Shown piece after piece: positions 25,803 through 37,038 of a stretch of 64,000 bases of DNA. Position numbers and translations under genes: made by a program. This DNA comes from Setophaga petechia (taxonomy: Eukaryota > Chordata > Aves > Passeriformes > Parulidae). Where the stretch lies: positions 10,611,953-10,675,952 of the forward strand of contig JANCRA010000030.1 in the NCBI GenBank assembly GCA_024362935.1, read 5' to 3'. The notes below the pieces were generated by a model, which had not been told where the DNA came from, searched no databases, and saw nothing but the letters and a program-made list of their open reading frames with translations. Numbering within the stretch: the first letter of the stretch is position 1; each line of letters opens with the position of its first letter.

Positions 25803-26629
25803 AGACAGGCCCAGGTAGTGATTAATGGAGATGTGGACTTTCCCAGGCACTAAGGCAGCAGGTTGCCAAAAGGCTGGAGCAGGGCTCTGATGGGACTGCA
25901 GATCGGAGAAGGGAGACCAGGCCTGGTGAACTGGAAAGCTTATGGCAGATGGCTGCTGTCTGTGCAGGTCTCCAGTCCAGCATGACTGATGTTTGATGTC
26001 TAAAATCTGCCACCTCTCTGGGCTGAAAATAGTCTGTGTCCCTTCTCAGGCAGTGCAGTACAATGTACCATGAAACTGCTTAATGCTGTAGAAAATTGCT
26101 AATGCAACAAAACAGAGCCCCTTGAAAAATCAGCTAACGCCTCCCGATGCCATTCTGGGTGCTTTCTGACCCCATTCACAGGAGCATCACTTCACACAGA
26201 AGAGTTGATCTCCATGTGGGTGCTGCCTGGGATCCTGGAATACTGAAATTGTCTCTAAAACTCAGTCCAAGCGCTGCCCTGGGACCTGCAGCTCCCCAGC
26301 CAAGCTCAGCCCCGTGTCCTGGGCAGGGGGAGCCCAGAGGAAACAGCCTGTTCCACTGCAGAAGGAAAGGCAGCTTCTAACACTCCCCTGCTCCGTGTTA
26401 GGGCAGTTGCTGAGCCCCTGTCTAGGCTGTCACTAGGTTCTGCCTTCAGGATAATGCTCAGGCACAGACCCTGAAACACCTGATGGCTCTGAGTCTCCCT
26501 TATTTTAGTACATGCAGATAAAATCCCCATATATAAATAAGGTCTCCTTGATTTAGCAGTGCCAGCATGGACATCGCAGCTTGCCAGGCCATAAAAATTA
26601 GATTAACAAAGATTACCAATGTAAATGCA

Positions 26630-26732
26630 AGGAAAAAAAAAAACCCCAAACATTGTCAGTATATGTGAAAATATATTCCAGGCCAAAAAAAAAAAAAAAC
26701 CAAAAAAAAAAAAACAAAAAACAAAAAAAACC
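26630..26732. repeat. A-rich low-complexity tract
   Basis: Runs of 10-15 A separated by C or CC occur at 26630-26645 and 26683-26732. They could be poly-A tails of old insertions, but no recognisable element precedes them. Confidence 0.85.
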
Positions 26733-28099
26733 AGGGACTTCTATGGGAAAAGCTAATTATAGAATTTCATACTTTATGGGAGAATGAAAGGACTTTGAGA
26801 TATGTCAGCCTTTCTTAGGGCAACGGGAAAGAGCAGCAGAAAAACCTGCAGTGGTGATTCCAGATATATTTTTATCTGACCAACAAATTACTTAATTACC
26901 TGGGCAGGAATATCTTTGCAATCATGGATAACCTAGAGAAGGAGAGATGGGGACAGGAGACACGAGTTGTGGCTGCTGTTCCCATGGCTGCCTTAGCTGC
27001 AGAAGGAGCACAAAAATACTCAAACCCAGAGACATGTAAAGGGCTCCACACCACTGAAAGTCAGGCAGCATAAGAGGTGCTTGAGCCCTTCTGAAAGGAG
27101 GGGGAGCCTGTGGTTGTGTTGATAGACTTAAGCCCCTCCAGCCTCTCTGCAGCTGGGTAAATCTCCCTAGGATTGGGCTGGCTAACAGAAATATTGGCAT
27201 TCCTCTGTGCTGGGTGAGAGAGTACAACTGATTCATTTCTTTGCTCTGCAGAGTAATTCTCAGCAGCTTCTTTTTAACTGAAAGGATCAAAGTCCCTAAA
27301 TGAGAATGTGGTGAACTTGATACTTCTTCACAAGCCCAACAGACATGGACAATATACGTTCTGTAACCGAAACCTTTTGGGGTTTGTGTAATACAATACC
27401 CTTTCTGTAACCCCCACCCTTCCCTCCATCCTCTTGACCCTGTTGCAGCTAAGGGACTGGACAGTAGAAAAACATGTCAAGCATGAAAAGCAGCAACTTG
27501 AGGGCAAACATGACCCCTCCACTGCTAGTTACTGAACTTCTGAAAGTGCATCAAGCAAGCAGAATCAGCTAAAAAGGGAGGCCAGGGACACCTCATGTTG
27601 TGCAAGATGGGAGGTGAGGTCTTTGCTCTTTAGAACTAAAGTGTTTTGTTTTAATCATGGGGAGAGCTGCTGGCTTGGCACTGTGTGAAATAGATTTAGA
27701 AATCCTGAGGAAGGAGGAATTTCTCAAAACAGTAAGGAAAACAAAAGTCAGCAACAGGGGAGAATTGGCCAGCATTTTTACAACAGGAAATGTGGAGGAT
27801 ACTGAAAAGAGAAAATTAATGGCACTGGGAGTATGATCCTGTTAACCGTTATTGTTGACACCTCATCATTTCCAGACTAAAATGCCAGCTAAGGCCACGT
27901 TTCACTTCACACTATCTTAGGTCATCTTTGTCTTGCTCAGAGAAAAAGAAACTCCATAATAAAAATGGAGCACGTCATGAGAAACTCCTTTGTGTGAGGA
28001 GTCAGCTCAGCAGCCAGGACATGGCTGCAGTAATCCTCTGCTTGATTGCACCAATATTGTGCTGCATTTTATTTTCTGAGGTAGAATAAATGTTCCACT
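26733..28099. other. Intron, nothing recognised
   Basis: Ordinary intronic DNA right of the A-rich tract. Open frames, the longest 122 codons on the - strand at 26922-27290, show no recognised domain. Confidence 0.5.
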
Positions 28100-28320
28100 C
28101 TGAGGAGTGGAAAATGCTAGCTATACCTATTTTAAACACCACAGTAATGCTTTATAGCCCATGGAGGGATAATTACAAAGTACAAAATCACAGATTTTAT
28201 AGCACATTTTCCCGGGAGTGCAGTTAGGAGAACATCATGTGTCATGTAGCCAATTTAGATAATGATTCTGATAAAGATAAACTGTATTGTTTATAATAAG
28301 TAATTGGGCTGACAAAGGCC
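28100..28320. promoter_or_regulatory. Candidate conserved non-coding block
   Basis: AT-rich and non-repetitive, with GGATAATTACAAAG near 28168 and TTGTTTATAATAAGTAATTG near 28288, which combines a forkhead-like TGTTTA and homeodomain TAAT cores. A small GC-rich stretch follows at 28340-28470. Confidence 0.38.
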
Positions 28321-28779
28321 CAAAAGACACGGAGGAGTGTGGGAGCTGCAGCCCTGGACAGGGCACCGGCTCCCGGCTCGGGGCTGCGGCACAGCTCGCT
28401 TCCCAGCAGCAGCAAACAGCCCGAAACGCTTCCAGAGTTCTCCATGGTGGACATGCCAGGGCGGTGGCTCCTGTGAGGGTCTGTGCTGGTGAGGGATGAG
28501 CTTAAGGGAGACGAAGCGGCTGTACTGGGAGAGCCAAGAGCTGGGTACCCAGAAGCCTGAAAGCAGGAAAGGAAAGCCTTGGCTTCCTCGCTCCTGAGGA
28601 AGTCCTAGGGCTTGGTCAGAGCTGAACCATGAAGAATACTGGCCTGGTAAATGTACAGTGGCACTTTACCACAGGCAGGAGATTACTTGTTGAGTAGATT
28701 ATCTCTCTTGAGATAAGGCAAAATCCTTCAGAAGCTGTGGAGTATCTTGCCAGGCCTATTAGCACATGACAAGATGCAG

Positions 28780-29210
28780 TTTGGGTCCAGTGAACCTCTA
28801 TCAATCACAAGATGAAGTAAAGCCCTAATTATCATTTAATTGCTGCCTTCAGCTTGAGCTGCCCTTCTTCACAGCTTCCCGCATCCTTTGGAGATTAGGT
28901 TGCACTAAAATGAGAACCGTAAAGGGCCTGGCAAAGGTGTGAAATTCCCCGGGTAACTGAATTAATGGCAGCGGGTTCTGCTGCTGGGGGGGTTCTGGTC
29001 TCTCTGCAGACAGAATGAGTGAGGGCGAGGGCTTTAATGGGGAATTGGAGGCGATAGCTCTCAGCCATTTGTTCACAAGGAAGAATGACACATAATATGC
29101 TAGTTCGGCCAGACTCAAGGGAGCAAAGAAAATATCACCCACAAACATTTGTTTTTATGCTAATTTTGTGGAATTATGTTGTGAGCCATTTTGTTAAATA
29201 AGAAAAAGTA
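28780..29210. promoter_or_regulatory. Candidate conserved non-coding block
   Basis: The block contains CCCTAATTATCATTTAATTG (from about 28823), GAATTAATGGCAG (near 28959) and a right end rich in TTTTTATGCTAATTTTG. Isolated CpGs (CGGCC, GGCGAGGGC) persist within it. There are no repeats and no coding potential. Confidence 0.42.
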
Positions 29211-29859
29211 GTTATATGTTCATGTAGGCTTGGGCAGGGAAGTACAAGTAGCAGAATAGGAGCATGGGTAACTGGTTTTTTCTGACCATTTGGAAGTGGA
29301 CTGAGATACAGATTTTGGATATTTGGGCTCTGGTTTAGTTTTTAAGTCAGACTCATTGTTGATCAGTTTTCATATGCTCTGCACGGCAGGTGTGTTTTCT
29401 AAGTAAATTGCAGCATCAGAACAGTTTCTCATGATGAAACTCTGACATCAGTAGGACACTTGTCTGTACCATGTAACTTTGCAACATCAAATCCAATTTT
29501 GAAGATAATTACAGACCATTAATGCCTGACACAGAGTTTAATAACAGAGTAAATATTGTGGTGATCTTCGGAAATGCATAAATAAATAAGTAAATACACA
29601 AAGTAGAGTTGTCTGGCTTTAAAAATGAGCTCTTAAAACTGGTATTGCCTGAGAAACAGGCGTAGTTGGAATTGGTCACTTAACCTCATTACATAAAAGA
29701 CAGAGCTCTATAAATCCATCATTTTACTAGTCTGCTTGGCAAGCAAGTGCTTCTCTTCCCAAACAATACCTGTTTGCAGTGCCCTGGAATAAGGTGAGCT
29801 GGGCAGGCAGTACCTGGGAGCATGTGTGCTACATATAAAACAATAAAATCATAAAATCC

Positions 29860-30870
29860 TGCTCCTCTTGGTGATGTGCTAATGAAGATGTAGCATTGTC
29901 TTAGCAGTGTTAAATACGAGCACTGGACGGCTCTAGTTCAGCTCGTCCTTTGAAATCATTAGGGGGTTTAAGTGTCTCGTTCTGTTGTTTGACTGCACAA
30001 AGCTGGTTTGTGGCTTGGCACAGCATCCTTGAAAGGGCAGTGATCTGACTACCATGAGCACTGAAGAGATTCTCAAATTATGATCAAAACAAGAAATCAG
30101 AGTTATATAGCAGCTCCGGCAAGTAAAAATGCCAGGAGACTTCTGATTATTTCACTTGTAGTAAGTCACATCAAATCCTGCTTGTTCCTGGCAAGGACCT
30201 GAAGCTTCCCCTGCTCCCTGTCCCTGGGAGGAGCAGGCCCCGGCCGGGCAGAGGCTGCGGGGCCCAGGCTGCTCCCGGGTCACCTTCCCCGAGCAGGAGC
30301 TTCGTGCGACCCGCGGCCCCATGGCACGGCCGGGCTCAGCTGGGCACGGGCACTGCCGCTGCTGCTGTCCCGGCCAGGCCGGCCCCGGCCCCGGCCCCGG
30401 CCCCCGCCCCGGCCCCCGCCCCGGCCCTCGGCCGCTCTCCCTGCGGCCCAAGGCGGCCTGGCCTCGCTGCTGGGGCTCCTGCGCTCGGCTGGGGCTTGCT
30501 GTGGCTAAGGATAAACGCACCAATTGTGAACAGGGCCTTGGGATTTCGTCCTCTTTAGACTAAGGTTTATTGCTAGACTGAGGACTCGTGTAAGTTTAAG
30601 GTAGAAAGACTGGATCAATATTTCGGGAAATTGTAGGCCTGTTTAGGACTTCAATTAAAACAGATTTATTTTAGCTTTAGCTACCGCATCTTGAGAACTT
30701 GTCTAATATATTGCCTTTTCTAATAAACCATACGGCATACATCTGGACTACTAATTCAGAAGATATTTGTCTTTTAAATGCTCATTTTATTTTCATAACT
30801 GAGACTTCTTAAAAGATTTTAAGAGAGAATATAAAAATAATCATAAAAGGAAAATAAGAGAAGCTGTGAA
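29860..30870. promoter_or_regulatory. Candidate regulatory module: two AT-rich blocks around a CpG-rich island
   Basis: AT-rich, non-repetitive blocks with TAAT cores (29860-30130 and 30560-30870) flank a CpG-rich stretch (about 30230-30500) that carries the GGCCCC repeat. The right block includes CTACTAATTCAG and several CpGs in AT-rich context. The arrangement resembles that at 21.5 kb. Function is inferred, not shown. Confidence 0.4.
30381..30428. repeat. (GGCCCC)n GC repeat
   Basis: About four GGCCCC hexamers followed by mixed CCCCGG/CCCCCG units. The - strand reads GGGGCC repeats with strong G-quadruplex potential. It lies in the middle of the CpG-rich stretch at 30230-30500. Confidence 0.9.
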
Positions 30871-31629
30871 AGGTCCTTCTGCATTTCAGGGCTCAATGTT
30901 GTGGCCATGGATCCTCCTGCAGGCTCATCACTGGCAGAAGCAGGGCTGGGCAGGTGATTAATTGCTGCATAGGTATTAACATGGCATATGTATCTTTGAA
31001 CTGGTCGAAGTGTTAAATAGTGGGCTTAGGTCAAGTGTGAAAGCCAAGAGTAACAAACATGACTCACTGACTGAATTGCAGGGTAGGTTTTGTTCTCCCA
31101 TATTCACTTTGCTGTCTCTGGTGGGGAAGATTGTGCTTATAGGAACAAAATGCAATTAGAAGTGGAGCTCTGTTTGCTTTGCAGCTATTATGATGTAAAA
31201 CTGAAAAACATTTTTTAATCTCTCCATTCCTCGTACTATTGTTTCCACTCCAGCTCCTTTATTTTTTTTAATTATTGTTTATTTCTCAAGAATTCTGATG
31301 CAAATTTTTCTTAACTCACAGAATATTTCAGAGTATGAAAAATAATTTCTTTCACTTGGAGCTTGATTTGCTTACAACAACAATTTCTCATACTTTTCCT
31401 AAATAATAGAATAAATAGACCATAATGGGGAGTAAGGAGTTTACATTCCCAATAGAAAGAATACATCTGTGGAGATGAGTTTCATTACACTGTTAACTGA
31501 AACAGTGACTTTTAGAATTGATTCCATCTTTAGCCAGTGTAGTCAGTGCTCTCCAGAAGACTGTATTTATGAACTATTCTTTACTTAAGATAAGCAAAAA
31601 CATAAAAGGAGGCCTCCTCACCCTCTTTT

Positions 31630-31960
31630 GCTGCTGTGGGTCAACATCACAACCTCTTGATTAGATTTTGAACCTACTAATTAGATATAATTCATTACCT
31701 GCAAGAATGAGATCAGAAATCAGGAGCTGCTTTTCCGAATAAGGCGATCCTTCCCCTCATCCATCATGGCTGTTAGTAACCAATTTAAAGTCAGACAAAT
31801 GCATAACCAGCATTATTACCTTGTCATAAATAGTTAGGGAGAAAGACCTGGAATAACCTGGCGTTATAAATGGTTTTTATCACATTATTTTGCAGTTATT
31901 TGTCAGCCACTTTGCTTAAGATAAATGTAGAACAATAATCAGATTCTAAAACAGAGCAGA
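31630..31960. promoter_or_regulatory. Candidate enhancer with clustered LIM-homeodomain-type sites
   Basis: The left edge holds ACTAATTAGATATAATTCAT (31677 onward), two TAATT cores and an ATTA within about 20 nt. This resembles the A/T-rich sites bound by LMX1-type factors. Further right are TTACCTTGTCATAAATAG, GGCGTTATAAATGG and AACAATAATCAG. The region is non-repetitive. Autoregulation by LMX1B itself is possible but unproven. Confidence 0.42.
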
Positions 31961-32959
31961 GAACAAGGTTTTGCTAATTGTGAAACCTCTTCTGCTGGCA
32001 GAACTCTGTCATGGGGCACAGTTTATAAATTTCCTTATGGAGAAATTGCACTGAGCACATCTCCATGTTTGGGCTTGAAAGTCTAATAGGCCAAAAAATA
32101 GCGAAAGGGGTCTTGTCCCCTCCTTCCCCTCCTGGTGAGGTCTCAGCAGCTGATGTCGTGGCTCGTGTCTCTGTAGGACTGCTGAGCCAAGGGAGAGGTT
32201 CTTCAGCTCTTGCTGGTTCCTATTGTGTGCAGATCCTAATGCAGCGTGCCCCACCATCCATGGGAAGGAGCCTTGCACCAAGACAGAAGGGATGCTTCTG
32301 CCGTGGGAGGCTTCTCTAAGGGCAGACAGGTTCCTCAGGTTGGGTTTTTGGCGATCACAAATGTTTGATGGACAGAAGTACATGATTAAGTGCTAATTGC
32401 AATAAGATTGTATTGATATGAGAATGGCCAGAGCACAGCACTGACCACACGATGCTTCTGGAGCACCACATTGCCATCCTCCCTGGCGTGGATCACGGGA
32501 ACCCCTCTAAAATTAGATTTCAAACATGGAGGAAGGTTTCAAGGTTTCCAAAGGAGGCCTGAACACCCAAATCAATGTGCACCTTTCTGAGGGATAAGAC
32601 ATCGAGTTTCAGGCTGGGGAGCTTGTACTTAGGGTGAGTGTTCCCATATGTGAAAGGAAAAAGGTCTTCAGAGATCTGTTCTTCTGATAATAAAAATATT
32701 GAATATGATTTAGGGGAAGACTTTTAAAAGCAACAAATTACTACAGTGTGGTTGAGATGACAGAGAATACCTCCTCTGGTGTCAGAGGATATGGAGCTAC
32801 TCAGAAGTGGTGCAGTACTAAAATGCAGACAGAAGTCACAAAGTCAGCAGATCTGATTAACTGTAAATCCAAGTTTTTATTACACTCCCCCCACAGGTAG
32901 AGAAGGACAATAACTTGATTTTGATCTCAGCTGCAGCCAAGTAAGATCTGAGAGGAAGA

Positions 32960-33150
32960 TATTTACTAAATTATTTACCTTATATAGCGCTGTCACTGAA
33001 AAAACAATCATGTTTGAAGTGCCATGTCAGCGCAGCTGCCCTCAGAAATACTGAAGGTGTGTTTGCTGTTTGGGGTTTCTGTTCATTTTCCTAAAGCCAC
33101 GTCTAATCGAAAGTATTAATATAATTGCAAGTTAAAGCAAAATGTAGGAG
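32960..33150. promoter_or_regulatory. Candidate conserved non-coding block
   Basis: Non-repetitive sequence with retained CpGs (TATAGCGCTG, GTCAGCGCAG, GTCTAATCGAAAG) and AAGTATTAATATAATTG near 33111. It ends shortly before the 34-bp minisatellite. Confidence 0.33.
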
Positions 33151-33304
33151 GAATAGGGTCACTTGCACAGGACAGGCCTTTAGAACTTGAATTGTCCTTC
33201 TGTCATGTCAAAGCTTAAGCTATCGCTAGACAAGGTAGGGAGTGGTTATTTTCCTTTTTTATTGCACGTCAGTGGCAGTTTTGGGCCCTGTATCAGCACC
33301 CTGC

Positions 33305-33440
33305 TGTGTTTGCTGGCTGGGCTGGGAGGTGTCCAGGCTGTGTTTGCTGGCTGGGCTGGGAGGTGTCCAGGCTGTGTTTGCTGGCTGGGCTGGGAGGTGT
33401 CCAGGCTGTGTTTGCTGGCTGGGCTGGGAGGTGTCCAGGC
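33305..33440. repeat. 34-bp minisatellite, 4 identical copies
   Basis: Four copies of a 34-bp unit, starting TGTGTTTGCTGGCTGGGCTG and ending GTCCAGGC, appear identical and occupy exactly 136 nt. The period is not a multiple of three, so each unit shifts frame and the open frames across it are not coding. Confidence 0.97.
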
Positions 33441-34329
33441 TCCATCCAGCACGGCCACGGCCACGGCGGCTCCCTGGAGCTGCCCCGTGGCGCTGCCATC
33501 CGCTTGGCTGGCAGCTGGCTCTGCACACAAATGCATCCTGCCAGGCAAAGAAATGGTTCCACCTGATTTTTGTACCCCAGGATCACATACATTAAAGAAC
33601 TGATCAATCACAGCCTTTAGACAAAATTTCCTTTTTTGTTTCTGGTTCTTGCAGTTTAGGTGGCTGTAACAGGAGAAGCGGTGACAAACTGTTGGCATTA
33701 ATGTACTGAGCATAATGAACACCAGCCATACAGCACATGGTGCTTGTCTGCTTATTGGTGAATTTAACTCACTTTAATTGCAGTGTTACTTAACATGATG
33801 GAGAAGTAGCCCTCAGAGGGATCATTTGAGGGACAAATAATGTATTTGTGTAAAATTAAAAAAAATAAACCAAACAACTAGAAGATAGTACTACTAGCTA
33901 TAGTAAATTATAGTTTAATAATTATTATCTAGATAGTACTTGGCTTAAGGTTAAAAAAGAGGCACTTCTGGAAAGCAGGATGAAAGCTTGCCTGGAGCAC
34001 AGCCGTGGGGACTGTCTTTGCAAGCTGGCTGGTGGCAGACATTCAGCGATGCACCTGGGAATATATTGACTCTGCTGGGAGGGGAAAGTATCTGCCCCTG
34101 GGGCATGTCAATGGAAATAGAAGGTGACAATGAGCCCGAGGCCTGCTCGGCCATATCACATGGGTCTCCTGATTCTATTGAAGGTATTGCACGGCAACCT
34201 GCCTCTGAGCATATCTGACACCTGGGAGGTTTTCTGTGCGAGTGGGAGGTGTAGGACCTTTACCCCCTGGAACAGAGCTGCTGCCCTAGGCACTGAGACG
34301 CTGGTGGTGTTAGAACCTCCTTATGTCTG

Positions 34330-34530
34330 TCATTTGTACCCTGAACATTAAATATCTTTCTCATTATTCATCCCACCACACTAGAAACAGCTGGTCTTCA
34401 AGGGAAATTACCTAATGAATCAACAATAAGGCTATTGTGTAGGCGTGACATTTCTGATAATAAATTACTGCTTTCAGGAGGTTGACCACACTTGTCAGGG
34501 TTTTGTGAGTTACAAATTCAGCTGCCTTGT
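34330..34530. promoter_or_regulatory. Candidate conserved non-coding block
   Basis: The sequence includes TCATTATTCATCC, ACCTAATGAATCAACAATAA and TGATAATAAATTACTG, all A/T homeodomain-like cores, in non-repetitive sequence. AT-rich DNA continues to about 34990 with fewer distinctive motifs. Confidence 0.33.
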
Positions 34531-36199
34531 CTTATGCTGTTTTACATAACTGACAGTGTAAAACCTTGGCATTTGACTGGAAGTTATTCCCTCAACTTCT
34601 AGATCTCTATCATAAAATTTCTTTCTTCCTTCATTCAGAATAATCTTTGAGCATTTCCAACTCATACATTGAAATTATTTTAATTTGGTTTGGTTTTATT
34701 ATATTCATTGTATCATACATATCTTGGACTTAAATATTAATTTAAATATTTTAAACTAGAAATGTAAATAGGCTATAAATGTAAGGACTGGATTTTTTTA
34801 TTTCATTTAGATAAAATATATGTTTGCGTATTTCTTGTATGCTTCACTTGCAGGAATACTTTTTCCTAAAACCATGGTATGGAGGAAGATCTAAATATTG
34901 CTTTACCAGCTTTAAAAAAATACCTGGATGTACCTAATTAGTTTAGAAGTGCTTGGCCTATATGAAGTATGCTTCAAGGATGAATATTTTAAAACATTCT
35001 TCTTTTTTTCACATGCAAGTGTTATTTGCCTTTTACTTTGTGTATCCAGGGATGTGACTGGTTAGTGATGAAAAACAGAAGTCTTTGCTCTCTCTTAGCT
35101 GAATGCAAATGGCTCTGAAATTCAGGCAGTATCTGCACCAAATTGCGTGTTTATCTCTGTGGAATTCTGTGGAACCAGTTCTTTAGCTTTTAATACTGTA
35201 AGTCTTTTCATAAGTAGCCAGCAAGGAGAGAAGGACAGGAGTTCCATTTTCTGCCAGATTTCTCGGGGCAAAATGCATTCTTGCAAATGTGAATGAAGCC
35301 TGAGAAGGTGGGGCAGGCTGGAGAGGAAGTTGGTATTCTTATGCAAGGCGTTGTGGAAGCTAAAAATGAGATCTAAGACAGATGAATACATGTTCTAGCA
35401 AGTATACTGGGCTTCAAGTACTCGCAGTTTCTTTGTTACACTCCTTACTCTCCCTGAGGAGGACTTGTCTCCCCAAATGGCCTTTGGGGCACATTTCAAC
35501 TGCCCGTGGCCCCCAGGGCCCGGAGGACAAGGACAGCCCTGTGAGGTCACCTGTGCCACAGCCCCGTTTGGAGGGCTCAGCAGGTGAGCTTGTCTCAGCA
35601 GGAGTGAGGCACTGCCAGCAGCAGCAGCATCCCCTCCAGCCTGCTTGGCTTGGTTGAGAGTCACTGGTATCTAGTCAGGGTCTTGTGCTTCACATGAAGG
35701 CCATTCAATTGGGATACAGAGACAGGATGAATGAAAAAAGAAGTGGAAAAAGAATTTTAAAACATACAGCCAAAGATTTCCCTGCACTGGTTTTAGGTGG
35801 GACTATAATGGCCCAGAAAATTTACTTTGATATTAGTGATAATCAAGGTCCTCTGAATTCTATTTTTTTTTCTTTAAATAATGTAGTTTCAAGGGATCCA
35901 CGGTTGAAAGTAAGTGCCCGCTGTGCTCTTTCCTTTTCCAAATAATGGAAATTCAGCTGAAGCAAACAAAGGTGTTATAATGGTGTCACATTGTCATTTC
36001 ATTTTCCTCAGCAGCCTTCTGATAAAGACATGTTGTATTCAGCAGCATACAGACATAAGAGCAGTTCTGTCTCCAAAATCTGGCTTTGCAGTGTAAGGCC
36101 TGTTGAGTTTCCATGGCAATGGCCACAAATTCCTCCCCAGCTCTTCAAAGTGAAAGACATATTTGTTTTGCTGGCGCAACTTTGTAGCACAAAAGCTCT

Positions 36200-36400
36200 C
36201 TCTCCTTTTTCACGTAACACCTGCTAATCTGAGCCTGGGCCCTTTGAAGCTTCCTGCTGATCAGAAATTCAAATACATTTTTGCATGCTAATCTTGGAGG
36301 TAATCTTGAGCTTGTGTCTTTCACGTTGTGTCTGTGAAAACAATTTTCTTTATAAATCACCGAAAGCGTTGGCCCTGATTGCTGTCCATGGGAGGATGAG
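36200..36400. promoter_or_regulatory. Candidate conserved non-coding block
   Basis: Short, non-repetitive block with TTTTGCATGCTAATCTTGG (near 36278), a variant octamer-like site, and GAGGTAATCTTGAG. Isolated CpGs are present (TTCACGTAAC, CACCGAAAGCG). Confidence 0.3.
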
Positions 36401-36612
36401 TTGATAGGGCTGTCAGCAGCTTGGGTGCCCATTCTCTCAAGATGCAGCCTGGACAGAGCTATCAGATCAGGGCTTTTCAACCATGCACTCGCCCTTTGTG
36501 AAGAGAAGGGCGCAGGGGGGAGAGGGGGAAGGGCTTTCCCAGATCTGCTTGGTGGTGCTCTGTGTGCTGCTGCCTGGCTGGGCAGGGCACCAGCCTGCGA
36601 GGGACAGAGCAT

Positions 36613-37038
36613 GGCACTGCCCCTGGGGTCAGCCAGTGTGCCAGGCACTGCCCCCGGGGTCAGCCAGCGTGCCAGGCACTGCCCCTGGGGTCAGCCAGCG
36701 TGCCAGGCACTGCCCCTGGGGTCAGCCAGTGTGCCAGGCACTGCCCCTGGGGTCAGCCACTGCTGCTCCTGTGCCAGGCACTGCCCCTGGGGTCAGCCAC
36801 TGCTGCTCCTGTGCCAGGCACTGCCCCTGGGGTCAGCCACTGCTGCTCCTGTGCCAGGCACTGCCCCTGGGGTCAGCCACTGCTGCTCCTGTGCCAGGCA
36901 CTGCCCCTGGGGTCAGCCAGTGTGCCAGGCACTGCCCCTGGGGTCAGACAGTGTGCCAGGCACTGCCCCTGGGGTCAGCCACTGCTGCTCCTGTGCCAAG
37001 CACTGCCCCTGGGGTCAGCCACTGCTGCTCCTGTGCCA
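36613..37038. repeat. Two-length minisatellite: six 31-bp and six 40-bp units
   Basis: Twelve units each begin GGCACTGCCCCTGGGGTCAG (or a one-base variant). Successive starts are 36613, 36644, 36675, 36706, 36737, 36777, 36817, 36857, 36897, 36928, 36959 and 36999. The order is four or five short-spaced units, a block of four 40-bp units, two short ones, then two 40-bp ones. The long type carries a 9-nt insertion of CTGCTGCTC character. Every unit shifts frame by one, so three overlapping open frames run through it; none is a gene. Confidence 0.96.
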
